A program made the translations under genes and the position numbers. 64,000 nt of DNA, from the NCBI RefSeq assembly GCF_005116675.2, contig NZ_CP050699.1:4240001-4304000 (forward strand). The letters run 5' to 3'. Numbering within the stretch: the stretch's first letter is position 1; each line of letters begins with the position of its first letter. The DNA is from Desulfosediminicola ganghwensis (lineage in GTDB: Bacteria > Desulfobacterota > Desulfobulbia > Desulfobulbales > Desulfocapsaceae). Below, piece by piece: positions 26,418 to 35,343 of the stretch. The notes beneath the pieces are model-generated. The model made no database searches. It saw nothing but the letters and a program-made list of their open reading frames with translations, and had not been told where the DNA came from.

Positions 26418-26459
26418 TTTCGGGAGTCAGCACCACCCACCACCCGCTGACTCCCGAAA
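26418..26459. terminator. Hairpin after the acetate transporter, probable terminator
   Basis: TTTCGGGAGTCAGC (26418-26431) pairs with GCTGACTCCCGAAA (26446-26459) over a 14-base loop. No T run follows, so it may act as a transcript-end stabiliser or a factor-dependent terminator between the convergent transporter and ABC permease genes. Confidence 0.5.
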
Positions 26460-26476
26460 CTGCTGTACAGCTCGTC

Positions 26477-26547
26477 CCTGTCAGGTGACAGCTCACTTCC
26501 ACCTGCCCTTCTTAAACCACCACCTTTTGAGATGGCCACCTGACAGG
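26477..26547. repeat. Spaced 11-bp inverted repeat
   Basis: CCTGTCAGGTG (26477-26487) recurs inverted as CACCTGACAGG (26537-26547), 49 bases apart, in the convergent intergenic region. No open frame or known element lies between the arms. Confidence 0.4.
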
Positions 26548-26639
26548 CATGAGTCCTCTTCTTATCGCCTGAGCGCACCAAACCGATTTCATTTGGCGTT
26601 ATAACAACAGTCATTGGATGAGCAGAAAATGAGCAAATG

Positions 26640-27881
26640 CTACGATTCGCGCAGGGCCTCCGCCGGATCAAGCATTGAGGCACTGTAAGCTGGATGCAGG
26701 CCAAAGACGGCACCAGTTGCCAGCGCAGACAAAGGAGCAAGCACAAAAGCCGGCGTTGAAAAGGCGATCTCCCACCCGGCATAGAGCTGTACCCCATAAG
26801 CAAGCAGCACCCCTGCCAATATCCCCCAGAGACCACCGGAGAACGTCATCACCATAGAATTCCACAAATAGAACCAGAGTATTCTTGCCCGACTCGCTCC
26901 CAAGGTCTTTCTCAAACCTATTTCCCGGGTCTGCTCCGAGACATTGGCCAACATCACATTCATCACCCCGATACCGCCAACCACCAGCGAGAGTCCGGCA
27001 ATTACTCCCATGACCAAAGAAAAAAGTCTCTGATTTTCACGGACTTCACGCATCAGACTGACCGGCACTACTAACCTGAAGTCTTCGATTTCACCATGAT
27101 TTCGACTGAGCAGATGATGAACCTGCTCGGCAGCCTGCAACACATTTTTTTCACTGCCGTCCACCAGCCTCAGCACAAAACCATCCAGACGACGGACATC
27201 ATAGATAGATTGCGATATCGGCATAGTGCTGAGCACCATCATCACACTCTTGTCAAAATTCAGGGCCGACAGACCTGTTCCTTCGGTAAGCAATCGCCCT
27301 CGAGATTTTAAAGCGCCAATGACAGTAGCTGCATATCCCCCCAGGTGGAGATGACTGCCCTGATTCAGCTTAAGTTCTCTCGCGAGTTCTGAACCAACAA
27401 TACAATAACTTTGGGCATCACGTTCATCACGGGTGTCAAACCAACGTCCCCAGCCCAGTTCCAGCTTCTCTGCCTTGAACCACTCAAGGGATACCCCCAT
27501 TAAGGTCCCTGTCATCCGTCCCTTATCAGACGAGATATGCAACTCATCACGTCGCTGGTAGCCACCAAGATACCCCCTTGACCCAAGCCAGTTTTCTAAT
27601 CTGTAAAGATCGTCGATGGTCAACCCTTTTGACAGGTTCTGAACGTTCTCGCCAGAAGCAGCAAGACTATCGGTAGAATCTTCCACACGGAGTGTATCTG
27701 TCCCAAGCGAGCTGAGTTTTTCCACAGCCTTACGCCTGGCTCCCTCACTGATCGAAAGCATCGCGATGAGGGCCGCCACACCTATGCCGATGCCAACGCT
27801 GCTTAATACAAAGCGCAGGGGGCGTCGCCGTAAACCGAGAAATGCGTCACGTATATCACACCATAATTGTCCAGCATGCAT
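26640..27881 (-). CDS. MacB-like ABC transporter permease
   Basis: The 413-residue protein has an N-terminal membrane helix (about 22-43, FVLSSVGIGIGVAALIAMLS), a large periplasmic MacB-PCD domain and three C-terminal membrane segments of the FtsX type, with the typical GGIGVMNVMLANVSEQTREIGLRKTLGA region before the last helices. It lacks its own ATPase, which is encoded just upstream; stop and start overlap (TGATG). This split arrangement is a MacAB-type mechanotransmission exporter for envelope substrates such as lipoproteins, peptides or macrolides. It is the last gene of a four-gene leftward efflux operon. Confidence 0.9.
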   Translation of the reverse strand: MHAGQLWCDIRDAFLGLRRRPLRFVLSSVGIGIGVAALIAMLSISEGARRKAVEKLSSLGTDTLRVEDSTDSLAASGENVQNLSKGLTIDDLYRLENWLGSRGYLGGYQRRDELHISSDKGRMTGTLMGVSLEWFKAEKLELGWGRWFDTRDERDAQSYCIVGSELARELKLNQGSHLHLGGYAATVIGALKSRGRLLTEGTGLSALNFDKSVMMVLSTMPISQSIYDVRRLDGFVLRLVDGSEKNVLQAAEQVHHLLSRNHGEIEDFRLVVPVSLMREVRENQRLFSLVMGVIAGLSLVVGGIGVMNVMLANVSEQTREIGLRKTLGASRARILWFYLWNSMVMTFSGGLWGILAGVLLAYGVQLYAGWEIAFSTPAFVLAPLSALATGAVFGLHPAYSASMLDPAEALRES

Positions 27882-28570
27882 CAGATCGCCCCGACGACTG
27901 CATTTTTACTCTTAAAAAGAGACAGGCGATAGCTGCCATACTTCACCGCATCCGCATCATGGGATACCATTATCACACTCCGCCCGAGCTCACTCTGCTG
28001 CCTGAGCAGCTTCAAAATTCGCCCTGAATTGTCCGCATCCAGACTCCCTGTAGGCTCATCTGCAAAAATAACCTCAGGATCCCGTACCAGTGCCCGGGCA
28101 AAGACCACCCGCTGCATCTCCCCTCCGGAGAGTGTCGCCGGGTAACGATTTTGCAGCTCAAGCATCCCTACATACTCAAGCATTTCACAGCTTCGCTGGT
28201 ATACCTTTGTACTGCCAATCCAGGCACCATACAGAAACGGTAAGGCAACATTTTCCAGCACCGTTTTGTGAGACATGAGATGGGGGGTCTGGTGAATAAA
28301 ACCAAATGATTCATTGCGCAATTGCGCAACTTTAAAATCTGAAAGCGACGCCAGGGAGGTACCACGAAACTCTACAATGCCATCGGTTGGACGGTCGAAA
28401 CCACTCAGCAGATTCAACAGGGTCGTCTTACCTGAACCGCTCGGCCCGGTGACAACCCAGAACTGGCCCGCATCCACCTCTACGTCTACAGGTTCAAGCG
28501 CCCGCACTTTTCGCCTGCCGATCGCATAATCCCTACTGATATTCTGAGCTTTGAGAATCAACTCTTCCAT
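27881..28570 (-). CDS. MacB/LolD-type ABC transporter ATPase
   Basis: The 229-residue ATPase has Walker [16 protein letters not shown]-loop region [12 protein letters not shown], the signature [15 protein letters not shown], Walker [13 protein letters not shown] and the H-loop [12 protein letters not shown] chose ATG 28570 ([10 protein letters not shown]) because the longer frame runs through the end of the upstream adaptor gene; the family starts here. The upstream ribosome-binding site is weak, and coupling to the adaptor stop 17 bases earlier is likely. It powers the permease encoded next. Confidence 0.93.
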   Translation of the reverse strand: MEELILKAQNISRDYAIGRRKVRALEPVDVEVDAGQFWVVTGPSGSGKTTLLNLLSGFDRPTDGIVEFRGTSLASLSDFKVAQLRNESFGFIHQTPHLMSHKTVLENVALPFLYGAWIGSTKVYQRSCEMLEYVGMLELQNRYPATLSGGEMQRVVFARALVRDPEVIFADEPTGSLDADNSGRILKLLRQQSELGRSVIMVSHDADAVKYGSYRLSLFKSKNAVVGAI

Positions 28571-28587
28571 TTGTAACCATCCCGGTT

Positions 28588-30036
28588 TCAATAAAGCGTG
28601 CTGCGAATACGGTCTCCTTCCTTCAAGCCCCCTACCACTTGTACCCACTGAACTCCCTGGGCACCAAGTTCGATATCGGTGAGCTCAATGGAACCACCTG
28701 CCACCTTGTACACATTGGTCGAGTCATTTTTAAAAACCACCGCCGCTGCCGGAATCACCAGAACGTCATTGACCTCCTGATGAATTATCTCCACGGTTGC
28801 AGACATTCCCACATGAACTTCCGGAATTTTCTCATCGAGCTGAATTCGTGCAAAAAACCTGCGAATGTTGGCATTTTGCCTGTCATCTTCAGCAAGTGAA
28901 GAGACGTTCTCCACTTCGCCCTGAAGTCCTACCCAGGGCATTGCATCAAGTTTGACCACCGCTCTCATTCCTGATGAAATTTTAGCGACATCCACCTCAC
29001 GAATCTGTATTTCCACCACCAGTTCATGGGTATCCGGTACCTCCAGGAAGGTCTGCCCGACCCAGATCGAGTCCCCAATCTGAATTTTGCGAGTACCATT
29101 TTCTCTTGGCACCTCTGAGTATAATAAAATTCCGTCAGCTGGTGCCCGCACTACACAATTTCGCAAATCGCCCCGGGCATTTTCCAGAAGATGCAAGCCG
29201 CTGGCTACCTTTCGCCTGGCTTTTTCAACCTGCCCGACCCTATTCTGAATCTGCAAGGCAGCAGTTCGCAGAACACGCTGCAATTCACTCCTGGAAGCGT
29301 TGACCAATAACTCGGCCTCCCTCATCATCTTTGGCCACTTGAATTCATTGAAATTTGCCAGCTCTTCCCTGGCGACATTTACCTCCTCTTTTGCTGTCTC
29401 AAACTCATCCTCTGCCTTTTCGAACTCCCTCTTGCTGGCATGTCCACGCTTCAAAAGCATCCGCATATCTTCCAGATACGACGCAGCCAACCGATGACGC
29501 CGCTCTGCCTGCATCACCTTCTGCTCAACCTGTTTTTTTTCCAGCGGGCCTGAACCATTTTTGATATTTTCAGCCTCAATTGCGGCAATCTCCACTTTTC
29601 GTTCGGCCTCTTCAATCTTGCCGTGTTCTTCCTCTTCCTGAAGCATCAGCAATTTTTCCGCAGCACCCAGGGTGGCATTGGCATCGCTGTACTGCTGCTC
29701 CAGCCTGGCCACATCATCCTGAAATGGCTTCGTATCAAAACGCGCCACCACCTGTCCCTCATTGATTCGTACACCTTCCTTCATCAGCCACACGATCTTG
29801 GCCTTGTCTGACGAAATTTCACTTTTAATCGGAGCAATTCTCGCAGGCCTTACTACCCCTCGCTCTGCGATGGTCACGTTGAATGAGGCTCTTTTCACAT
29901 CATAAATTGACTCGGGCGCCAAAGTTGCTTCTTCCTCCTGCCAGCTGCCTCGGGCCAAATACAGTGAAGCTGTTATGACAAGCCCGCCAACCAGCAGCCA
30001 ACTCATGAAAAATAATCGTGAACGTTTGGTTTTCAT
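28588..30036 (-). CDS. Periplasmic adaptor (HlyD/MacA type) of the ABC exporter
   Basis: The 482-residue protein has an N-terminal membrane anchor (LFFMSWLLVGGLVITASLYL), a lipoyl half, a very long coiled-coil hairpin (about 90-290, rich in Glu/Lys/Ala), the second lipoyl half (NCVVRAPADGILLYSEV), a beta-barrel and a membrane-proximal domain (HVGMSATVEIIHQEVNDVLV). This matches MacA-like adaptors, with an extended hairpin. GAGGTG precedes ATG 30036, eight bases after the TolC-type stop. It would dock the ABC permease onto the outer-membrane channel encoded upstream. Confidence 0.9.
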   Translation of the reverse strand: MKTKRSRLFFMSWLLVGGLVITASLYLARGSWQEEEATLAPESIYDVKRASFNVTIAERGVVRPARIAPIKSEISSDKAKIVWLMKEGVRINEGQVVARFDTKPFQDDVARLEQQYSDANATLGAAEKLLMLQEEEEHGKIEEAERKVEIAAIEAENIKNGSGPLEKKQVEQKVMQAERRHRLAASYLEDMRMLLKRGHASKREFEKAEDEFETAKEEVNVAREELANFNEFKWPKMMREAELLVNASRSELQRVLRTAALQIQNRVGQVEKARRKVASGLHLLENARGDLRNCVVRAPADGILLYSEVPRENGTRKIQIGDSIWVGQTFLEVPDTHELVVEIQIREVDVAKISSGMRAVVKLDAMPWVGLQGEVENVSSLAEDDRQNANIRRFFARIQLDEKIPEVHVGMSATVEIIHQEVNDVLVIPAAAVVFKNDSTNVYKVAGGSIELTDIELGAQGVQWVQVVGGLKEGDRIRSTLY

Positions 30037-30044
30037 AACGACTT

Positions 30045-31460
30045 TCACCTCACCGAAATACGCAGCCATTCGGTATTCAGAATTCCCATAACGTAGGCCA
30101 ACTGGATTGCCGCGTTGTTGTACTCCACCAGCGATCGTGAAGTTCCCAACTCCGCGTCGGAGAGTGCGCTCTCGGCATCCAGCATATCCAGGTTATCGCT
30201 GAGCCCCTTCGCATAGCGACTCTTGGCCAGGTCTATTGCCAACCTTGCCTGCTCGAGTTGCCTCCGGCTCACCTGATGCCGCTGCTCTGCCATCTGCAGC
30301 TCGGCAAAGCCATCTTTTATTTCCCTCCTGATCTTTCTTCTGAGCGTCTCCCCTTCACGGCGCAAACGTGACATCTCCAGCTGTTTTCGTAAAAGCGCCG
30401 ATTTTTCTGCCCTGTCATTTATCGGTGAATTCATCTGCACCTGAAATGACCAGTTCGTGTCATCCAGCTGAAGAGCCTCTTCAGCAGAATCACCTTCCCC
30501 TCGCTGCTCCACGGTAAAGCTCAGACCAACGTCGGGCAACAGGTCCCGTTCCACCTTGTACATCTCCCGCTTGGAAATCTGCACATTCATCAGATACTCC
30601 TGCCAATCCAGTCTGTTATCCAGCACGGTCCGTTCCCAGTCGGCCGGTAACACAGGCATAATTTTATCTATTCTTGCCTGCCATTCCAGTTCCGTCTCCT
30701 CAGGCAGGTGAAGCTGCTCCCTGAAATCGTCATACGCCTGTTGACGTCTGCGTTCCTGTGCTTGCAGCATACTCTCCGCATTAAGGGCAGCCAGCTCTGC
30801 CCGGTACACATCGACTTTGGAGACAAGCCCAACAGACTGCCGTGAAACAGCTGAGTCCAGGTGTTCTTTGCTTCTCACCAATGCCTGCCGGCTCTGACGC
30901 AGCAGTTGGTCTTCCAGCAGCAGGCTGTAATATTTCTGTGAAGTGGTCAATACCAGGGACTGCATCTGCCTGTCGCCATCAATGGATGTAAGTTCATTTC
31001 TCAGGCGCGCCACATCCAGATTAGTAAGGTTATATTTTCTGCCCCACCTTCTGAACAACCCCTGAGACACCCGTACAAACGCGCTGGCCGAGTTACGGTT
31101 TTCAACCACATAGTCAGTGTCTTCATCTACCCGGTTACCAACTACGCCATAGGTGATATTTGTTCCCGTTTCGACCTCCTTTCTAAACTCCACCCCAAGC
31201 TGTTGTGAGCCTGTGCCTTCGGTAAAACCTATGGATGTCAAAGGCACTATCCTGGTATCGAACTGATGTTCAGCCAGGTTGACATCTATTTCGCTTATCT
31301 GGAGCGAATCCCGCACATCCAGCGAGGTATCAGATTGGATCAATGCGACATGAACAAAGTCGAGAAGTTCATGATCGACTGAACATAGGGCCGGGATTGG
31401 CTGCAGAAACAGGGCAACCATTAGCAACATACTTCCTGTTAAGCCGTAACAACAGGACAT
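30045..31460 (-). CDS. TolC-family outer-membrane efflux protein
   Basis: The 471-residue protein has a signal peptide (MLLMVALFLQPIPALC) and two outer-membrane-efflux repeats dominated by long amphipathic helices, including SVDVYRAELAALNAESMLQA-like and the late SRYAKGLSDNLDMLDAESA. The latter is the TolC-family YxxGL-x-xLDxLDA pattern. It lacks a convincing lipobox, unlike the OprM-type protein at 5312. ATG 31460 is preferred on signal-peptide grounds, though the GAGGAG ahead of it is 12 bases away; an upstream start at 31556 is less likely. It is the first gene of the MacAB-TolC-like operon. Confidence 0.87.
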   Translation of the reverse strand: MSCCYGLTGSMLLMVALFLQPIPALCSVDHELLDFVHVALIQSDTSLDVRDSLQISEIDVNLAEHQFDTRIVPLTSIGFTEGTGSQQLGVEFRKEVETGTNITYGVVGNRVDEDTDYVVENRNSASAFVRVSQGLFRRWGRKYNLTNLDVARLRNELTSIDGDRQMQSLVLTTSQKYYSLLLEDQLLRQSRQALVRSKEHLDSAVSRQSVGLVSKVDVYRAELAALNAESMLQAQERRRQQAYDDFREQLHLPEETELEWQARIDKIMPVLPADWERTVLDNRLDWQEYLMNVQISKREMYKVERDLLPDVGLSFTVEQRGEGDSAEEALQLDDTNWSFQVQMNSPINDRAEKSALLRKQLEMSRLRREGETLRRKIRREIKDGFAELQMAEQRHQVSRRQLEQARLAIDLAKSRYAKGLSDNLDMLDAESALSDAELGTSRSLVEYNNAAIQLAYVMGILNTEWLRISVR

Positions 31461-31896
31461 GGGATTTGTTTTCTCCTCTACTCTTTCCACCCTGCCGGGT
31501 CGCTCAATAAACAGTACCTGTGAAATGAAATCATTATGCTCGCCTATGGTGGGCATGACTCATGGATGTCGAGTTCGCCACCGAAGCACTGCTATTCTAG
31601 AAATTATACAACATCACAGAGGCGTTTAAGGGCATTTGTGTGTCAGGCTTGGATTCCGTTTATCTCTTCTGTTTTTATCTTCAAACCTTTAAGACAAACT
31701 ATCCGACCTGGCAGAATACCTGGCCGGACATTGAATTGATATACTCTGTAAACAGGTTGTTACCCTGGACGCCAACAGACCCGCAGGCAAATAGCCCCAC
31801 CACAAAGTATAATGCAGCCCGCTGGAAACTTCGCTTGAGAACATCTGTTTCACTCATTATAGTACGTCGAATCCTTCATTTAACACAAATCATTTT
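31461..31896. other. Divergent intergenic region
   Basis: These 436 bases between the leftward efflux operon and the rightward LysE gene should hold both promoters. I see no credible gene, no convincing palindrome and no clear consensus promoter. Confidence 0.3.
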
Positions 31897-32544
31897 ATGG
31901 ACTTTCTTCTGCCGACAATTTTCTTTTTATCCTTTCTCACAGCGCTCTCCGGAGCAGTGATGCCCGGCCCACTGTTCTCTGTTGCTGTCACCGAGACCCT
32001 GCATCGTGGTATAAGAACCGGACCTCTTATGATAATTGGTCACACAATGCTTGAGTTAGGGCTTGTAATCTGCCTGCTGGTCGGTCTGGCACCAGTTCTT
32101 ACTAGGCCGGAAATCTTTATAACGATATCCCTGATTGGTTCTGTGATCCTTCTCTGGTTCGGTATCACCATGTTCCGTGACCTACCGAAACTCACCCTCG
32201 TAGTCGAAGCGGAGAACTACAGAAACAAAAATCTGGTCCTTACCGGTGCGTTGCTCAGCCTTTTCAATCCGTTCTGGTTGCTCTGGTGGTCCACAATCGG
32301 CCTTGGCTATTTGCTGCAGGCGCTACACTATGGCCTCGCCGGAGTTACCGTTTTTTTCATTGGCCACGCCCTGGCCGATCTTGGCTGGTATGCGTTTATA
32401 TCTTACGGGATATGTCGAGGACGCCACGTACTCAAGAACAGCCACTACAAAGTTGTGGTTGGTTGTTGCGCCGCATTTCTCCTGGCAACCTCCGGCTGGT
32501 TCTTTTACAACGGCATTCACAAATACCTATACATTTCCAAATAG
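31897..32544 (+). CDS. LysE/RhtB-family exporter
   Basis: The 215-residue membrane protein opens MDFLLPTIFFLSFLTALSGAVMPGPLFSV, and ALSGAVMPGP is the LysE-family signature around the first helix. GLLVGLAPVLTRP-like and ALLSLFNPFWLLWW segments follow, with six predicted helices. The family exports amino acids or other small solutes; the cargo is unknown. No good ribosome-binding site precedes the ATG. A small gene follows after 18 bases and is probably coupled. Confidence 0.88.
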   Translation: MDFLLPTIFFLSFLTALSGAVMPGPLFSVAVTETLHRGIRTGPLMIIGHTMLELGLVICLLVGLAPVLTRPEIFITISLIGSVILLWFGITMFRDLPKLTLVVEAENYRNKNLVLTGALLSLFNPFWLLWWSTIGLGYLLQALHYGLAGVTVFFIGHALADLGWYAFISYGICRGRHVLKNSHYKVVVGCCAAFLLATSGWFFYNGIHKYLYISK

Positions 32545-32562
32545 TTATACCGGAGCGCAAGA

Positions 32563-32769
32563 GTGAATAAAAATACTGAAAACCCTGTTCCCGAAAATTC
32601 CGCAACAGCCTCCACAAAGCCCTCATCTTCTTATGGCTGCGGTGAGTATCGTGAGGAGATGATTTTAGCAGCACTGCAACGGTCACTCCAGAATCCGGAT
32701 CTGACTGATCAGCAAAAACAGACTATCGAAAAGCAGGTGAGAGAACTCGAAATATCGATGGGACTTTAA
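32563..32769 (+). CDS. Small conserved-looking protein with YGCGEYREEM motif
   Basis: The 68-residue protein starts at GTG 32563 with GGAG ahead of it. A disordered Ser/Thr/Pro/Asn-rich half is followed by YGCGEYREEMILAALQRSLQ and a helix ending KQVRELEISMGL. I have the impression that this block recurs in small proteins of sulfate reducers, but I cannot name a family. It directly follows the LysE exporter gene and may be translated with it. Confidence 0.65.
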   Translation: MNKNTENPVPENSATASTKPSSSYGCGEYREEMILAALQRSLQNPDLTDQQKQTIEKQVRELEISMGL

Positions 32770-33304
32770 GAATATTACAATACCGCCTACAATGAATGGC
32801 CGGGAGAAGCCAGATAAAAGCGAAGGCAAGGCCAATAGCACAGGAAAGAGCAAAGCTCCTTCCTGTCTTAACCCTGCTCTGTTTTCTCATTATTCCTGAA
32901 GCCCAGCCAGAACTCGTCGGAAGTTCAACGTAACTGCGCAGGCGTATAGACTGTGAATGTAGAACTCATACACGCACTCACGGATTCAGCCATATTACAA
33001 TTCATCGCATTGTAATACCAAAACCGATTTCGAGGTAGTTTCACTCTCCCCCTTTCCAGTGTCCCTTCACAAACCTTAAGCTGAAAATCAGTTATAATCA
33101 GATTACGTTTTGCACTCTTCTGCCACTCCGAGTGAACCAAATTTTCTTTTTCTATCGCTTTATTTGTGAATTACCCTGCACATTCATATACTTTAGAGAG
33201 GCATTTCAGCCAGCTTTAACCGGAAGCAATGCCCCTCAATAAAATCCGGCACAAAACCGATACGGGAGAAAAAAAATCTCACCTTCACTTAACCCGGAGG
33301 AAGA
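32770..33304. promoter_or_regulatory. Intergenic region with a palindromic site before the acyl-CoA dehydrogenase
   Basis: No credible gene is seen in these 535 bases. An inverted repeat TATTACAAT (32992-33000) / ATTGTAATA (33008-33016) with a seven-base spacer is a candidate operator. The dehydrogenase has a good ribosome-binding site (CCGGAGG) at the right end of this region. Confidence 0.4.
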
Positions 33305-34483
33305 ATGAAGAGTGTATTGGAACTTACAGACTACATGGGGTTTCAAGGTTTACTCGATGATGAAGAAAAGCTGGTCCGTGAAACGGCCCGCACTTTTGTC
33401 AACGAACAGGTATTGCCCATCATTGATGAGCATGCCCAAAATGAAACCTTTCCCCAGCACCTCGTTCCCATTATGGGAGAGATGGGTTTTTTCGGCCCAA
33501 GTCTGCCTGTCGAATACGGTTGTGCAGGCCTCTCCAATGTAGCCTATGGCCTTCTGATGTATGAGCTTGAGCGTGGTGACTCGGCCATTCGTTCCATGGC
33601 ATCCGTACAGGGCTCGCTGGTTATGTATCCCATTTACGCCTTCGGCAGTGATGCACAGAAAAAGTACTGGTTACCAAAACTCGCTTCCGGTGAGAAAATC
33701 GGTTGCTTCGGGCTTACCGAGCCCGACTTCGGCTCTAACCCGGGGGGCATGAGGACTCACGCCGTAAAGGAAGGTAACGGACGCTGGCGAATCAATGGCA
33801 CCAAGATGTGGATCACCAATGGTTCCATCGCTGACGTAGCGTTAGTCTGGGCCAGGACTGATGAAGGTATCAGCGGATTTCTGGTACCCACCGACAGCGA
33901 TGGCTTTACTGCTCCACGCATGAAAGGCAAATGGAGTCTCAGGGCCTCGGTAACTTCCGAGCTGGTCCTGCAGGATGTCATGGTGGATGAAGAAGCGAGT
34001 CTTTTACCAGATTGCGTCGGCTTAAAGTGCCCGCTCAAATGTCTGACCCAGGCTCGTTATGGTATCGCCTGGGGTGCACTGGGAGCGGCGGACAACTGCT
34101 ATCAGACCGCACTCGAATATGCCCAGAGCCGTATCCAGTTCGACAAACCAATTGCGGGTTTTCAGCTTCAGCAGAAAAAACTCACGGAAATGGTCACGGA
34201 ACTGACCAAGGGACAGTTGCTGGCCCTGCAACTCGGACGCCTGAAAGACCAGGGGACCTTCACCCCCGCCCAGGTCAGCATGGCCAAGATGAATAATGTA
34301 AAAATTGCGCTCGATATTGCCCGTAGCGCCCGCACTATGCTGGGAGCCAACGGCATCATGGGAGAATACCCGATAATGCGGCACGCCAATAATCTTGAGT
34401 CAGTCTATACGTATGAGGGTACCCATGACATGCATACCCTGATCATCGCCGAAGCGGTTACCGGCATAGCTGCTTACAGATAA
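33305..34483 (+). CDS. Glutaryl-CoA dehydrogenase-type acyl-CoA dehydrogenase
   Basis: The 392-residue flavoenzyme has the full acyl-CoA dehydrogenase layout. The stretch IRSMASVQGSLVMYPIYAFG, the FAD motif CFGLTEPDFGSNPGGM, the middle strand KMWITNGSIADVALVWART and GKWSLRASVTSELVLQDV are closest to glutaryl-CoA dehydrogenases. The catalytic Glu is in YTYEGTHDMH. The enzyme oxidises glutaryl-CoA, with or without decarboxylation; some sulfate reducers have the non-decarboxylating form. CCGGAGG lies just before the ATG. No electron-transfer flavoprotein gene is adjacent. It is followed by a strong terminator and appears monocistronic. Confidence 0.88.
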   Translation: MKSVLELTDYMGFQGLLDDEEKLVRETARTFVNEQVLPIIDEHAQNETFPQHLVPIMGEMGFFGPSLPVEYGCAGLSNVAYGLLMYELERGDSAIRSMASVQGSLVMYPIYAFGSDAQKKYWLPKLASGEKIGCFGLTEPDFGSNPGGMRTHAVKEGNGRWRINGTKMWITNGSIADVALVWARTDEGISGFLVPTDSDGFTAPRMKGKWSLRASVTSELVLQDVMVDEEASLLPDCVGLKCPLKCLTQARYGIAWGALGAADNCYQTALEYAQSRIQFDKPIAGFQLQQKKLTEMVTELTKGQLLALQLGRLKDQGTFTPAQVSMAKMNNVKIALDIARSARTMLGANGIMGEYPIMRHANNLESVYTYEGTHDMHTLIIAEAVTGIAAYR

Positions 34484-34515
34484 GACACCAAGCACATATC
34501 AGATCCCACGACATT

Positions 34516-34568
34516 GTCTGCCGCTTGTCGAACCAGTTGTCGGGCAAGCGGCAGACGTATCTCTTTTT
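34516..34568 (+). terminator. Rho-independent terminator after the acyl-CoA dehydrogenase
   Basis: GTCTGCCGCTTG (34516-34527) pairs with CAAGCGGCAGAC (34545-34556) and is followed by TATCTCTTTTTT. It lies between convergent genes. Confidence 0.8.
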
Positions 34569-34575
34569 TCGGCTC

Positions 34576-35016
34576 TTACAGCTCCATGATCTCCTCGGCA
34601 CCAAACTCGACCACATCGCCGTCGTGGGTCAAGCCTATCCAGTTACCTTTATCATCAAGCGCTTTGACCAGACACTCGAACTGACCGCCATCGAGCAGAT
34701 CGATTCGGCACTCGCCTACCTGATCCAGGGTAACGACCTGAGCCAGAGTTCTTGCTTCGACAATCTTCTTGAACCGGGCGGTACCTTCCTCGAGCTTAAT
34801 TATCTGGGCGTATACTTCAGGATCAATTTCAGCGATGCTACCTTTCAGCTCATCCACACGATTTTTCATCTCGACGATCTTACCGATGATCTCTTCCATC
34901 TCCTGCTTCTGGTTCTCTTTCATTGAAACCAGAATGTTCTTATGCAGTTCGATATCTTTCTCGATAAAGCTTATTTTCTGCAGCACCTGCTCCACTTCTG
35001 TCGCGGCCTCAGTCAT
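34576..35016 (-). CDS. Uncharacterised coiled-coil protein
   Basis: The 146-residue soluble protein begins MTEAATEVEQVLQKISFIEK; an upstream start at 35031 adds five residues. Residues about 5-95 form a charged heptad-like coiled coil (Glu/Lys/Ile/Met-rich). The last 50 residues (VGECRIDLLDGGQFECLVKA, then WIGLTHDGDVVEFGAEEIMEL) look like a small beta barrel. I do not recognise the family. It is convergent with the acyl-CoA dehydrogenase and monocistronic. An oligomeric scaffold is a guess only. Confidence 0.7.
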   Translation of the reverse strand: MTEAATEVEQVLQKISFIEKDIELHKNILVSMKENQKQEMEEIIGKIVEMKNRVDELKGSIAEIDPEVYAQIIKLEEGTARFKKIVEARTLAQVVTLDQVGECRIDLLDGGQFECLVKALDDKGNWIGLTHDGDVVEFGAEEIMEL

Positions 35017-35343
35017 TATCTTCACCCTCACCTACTGTAATTTCGTGGTTCATCTGCAATAATTTCAAAGAATACACTATGCCAATTGAATGGAAAAATG
35101 GCCATCACTTTCCAATCAGGTAAGCAGCTTCTGGTGCACCGTTCAGAGAAAAACCTGCACCAGGATCAGCGTTATTTCTATTCCACAACAAGATGAAATC
35201 TATTGAAATATATGCGATCATTCGACTACATTCGCCCATGGCCTTTTAACTGCCACATTGCCGGGGTCCCAAAGTTCATAGTATGTCATACTATTATTCT
35301 TTACCCCCGTCTGAACCCTAAAATCATCGCGTGAGGAGAAATC
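35017..35343. other. Divergent intergenic region
   Basis: These 327 bases separate the coiled-coil gene from the SBF-like transporter gene. Apart from AGGAG before the transporter's GTG start, I see no clear element. Confidence 0.3.
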
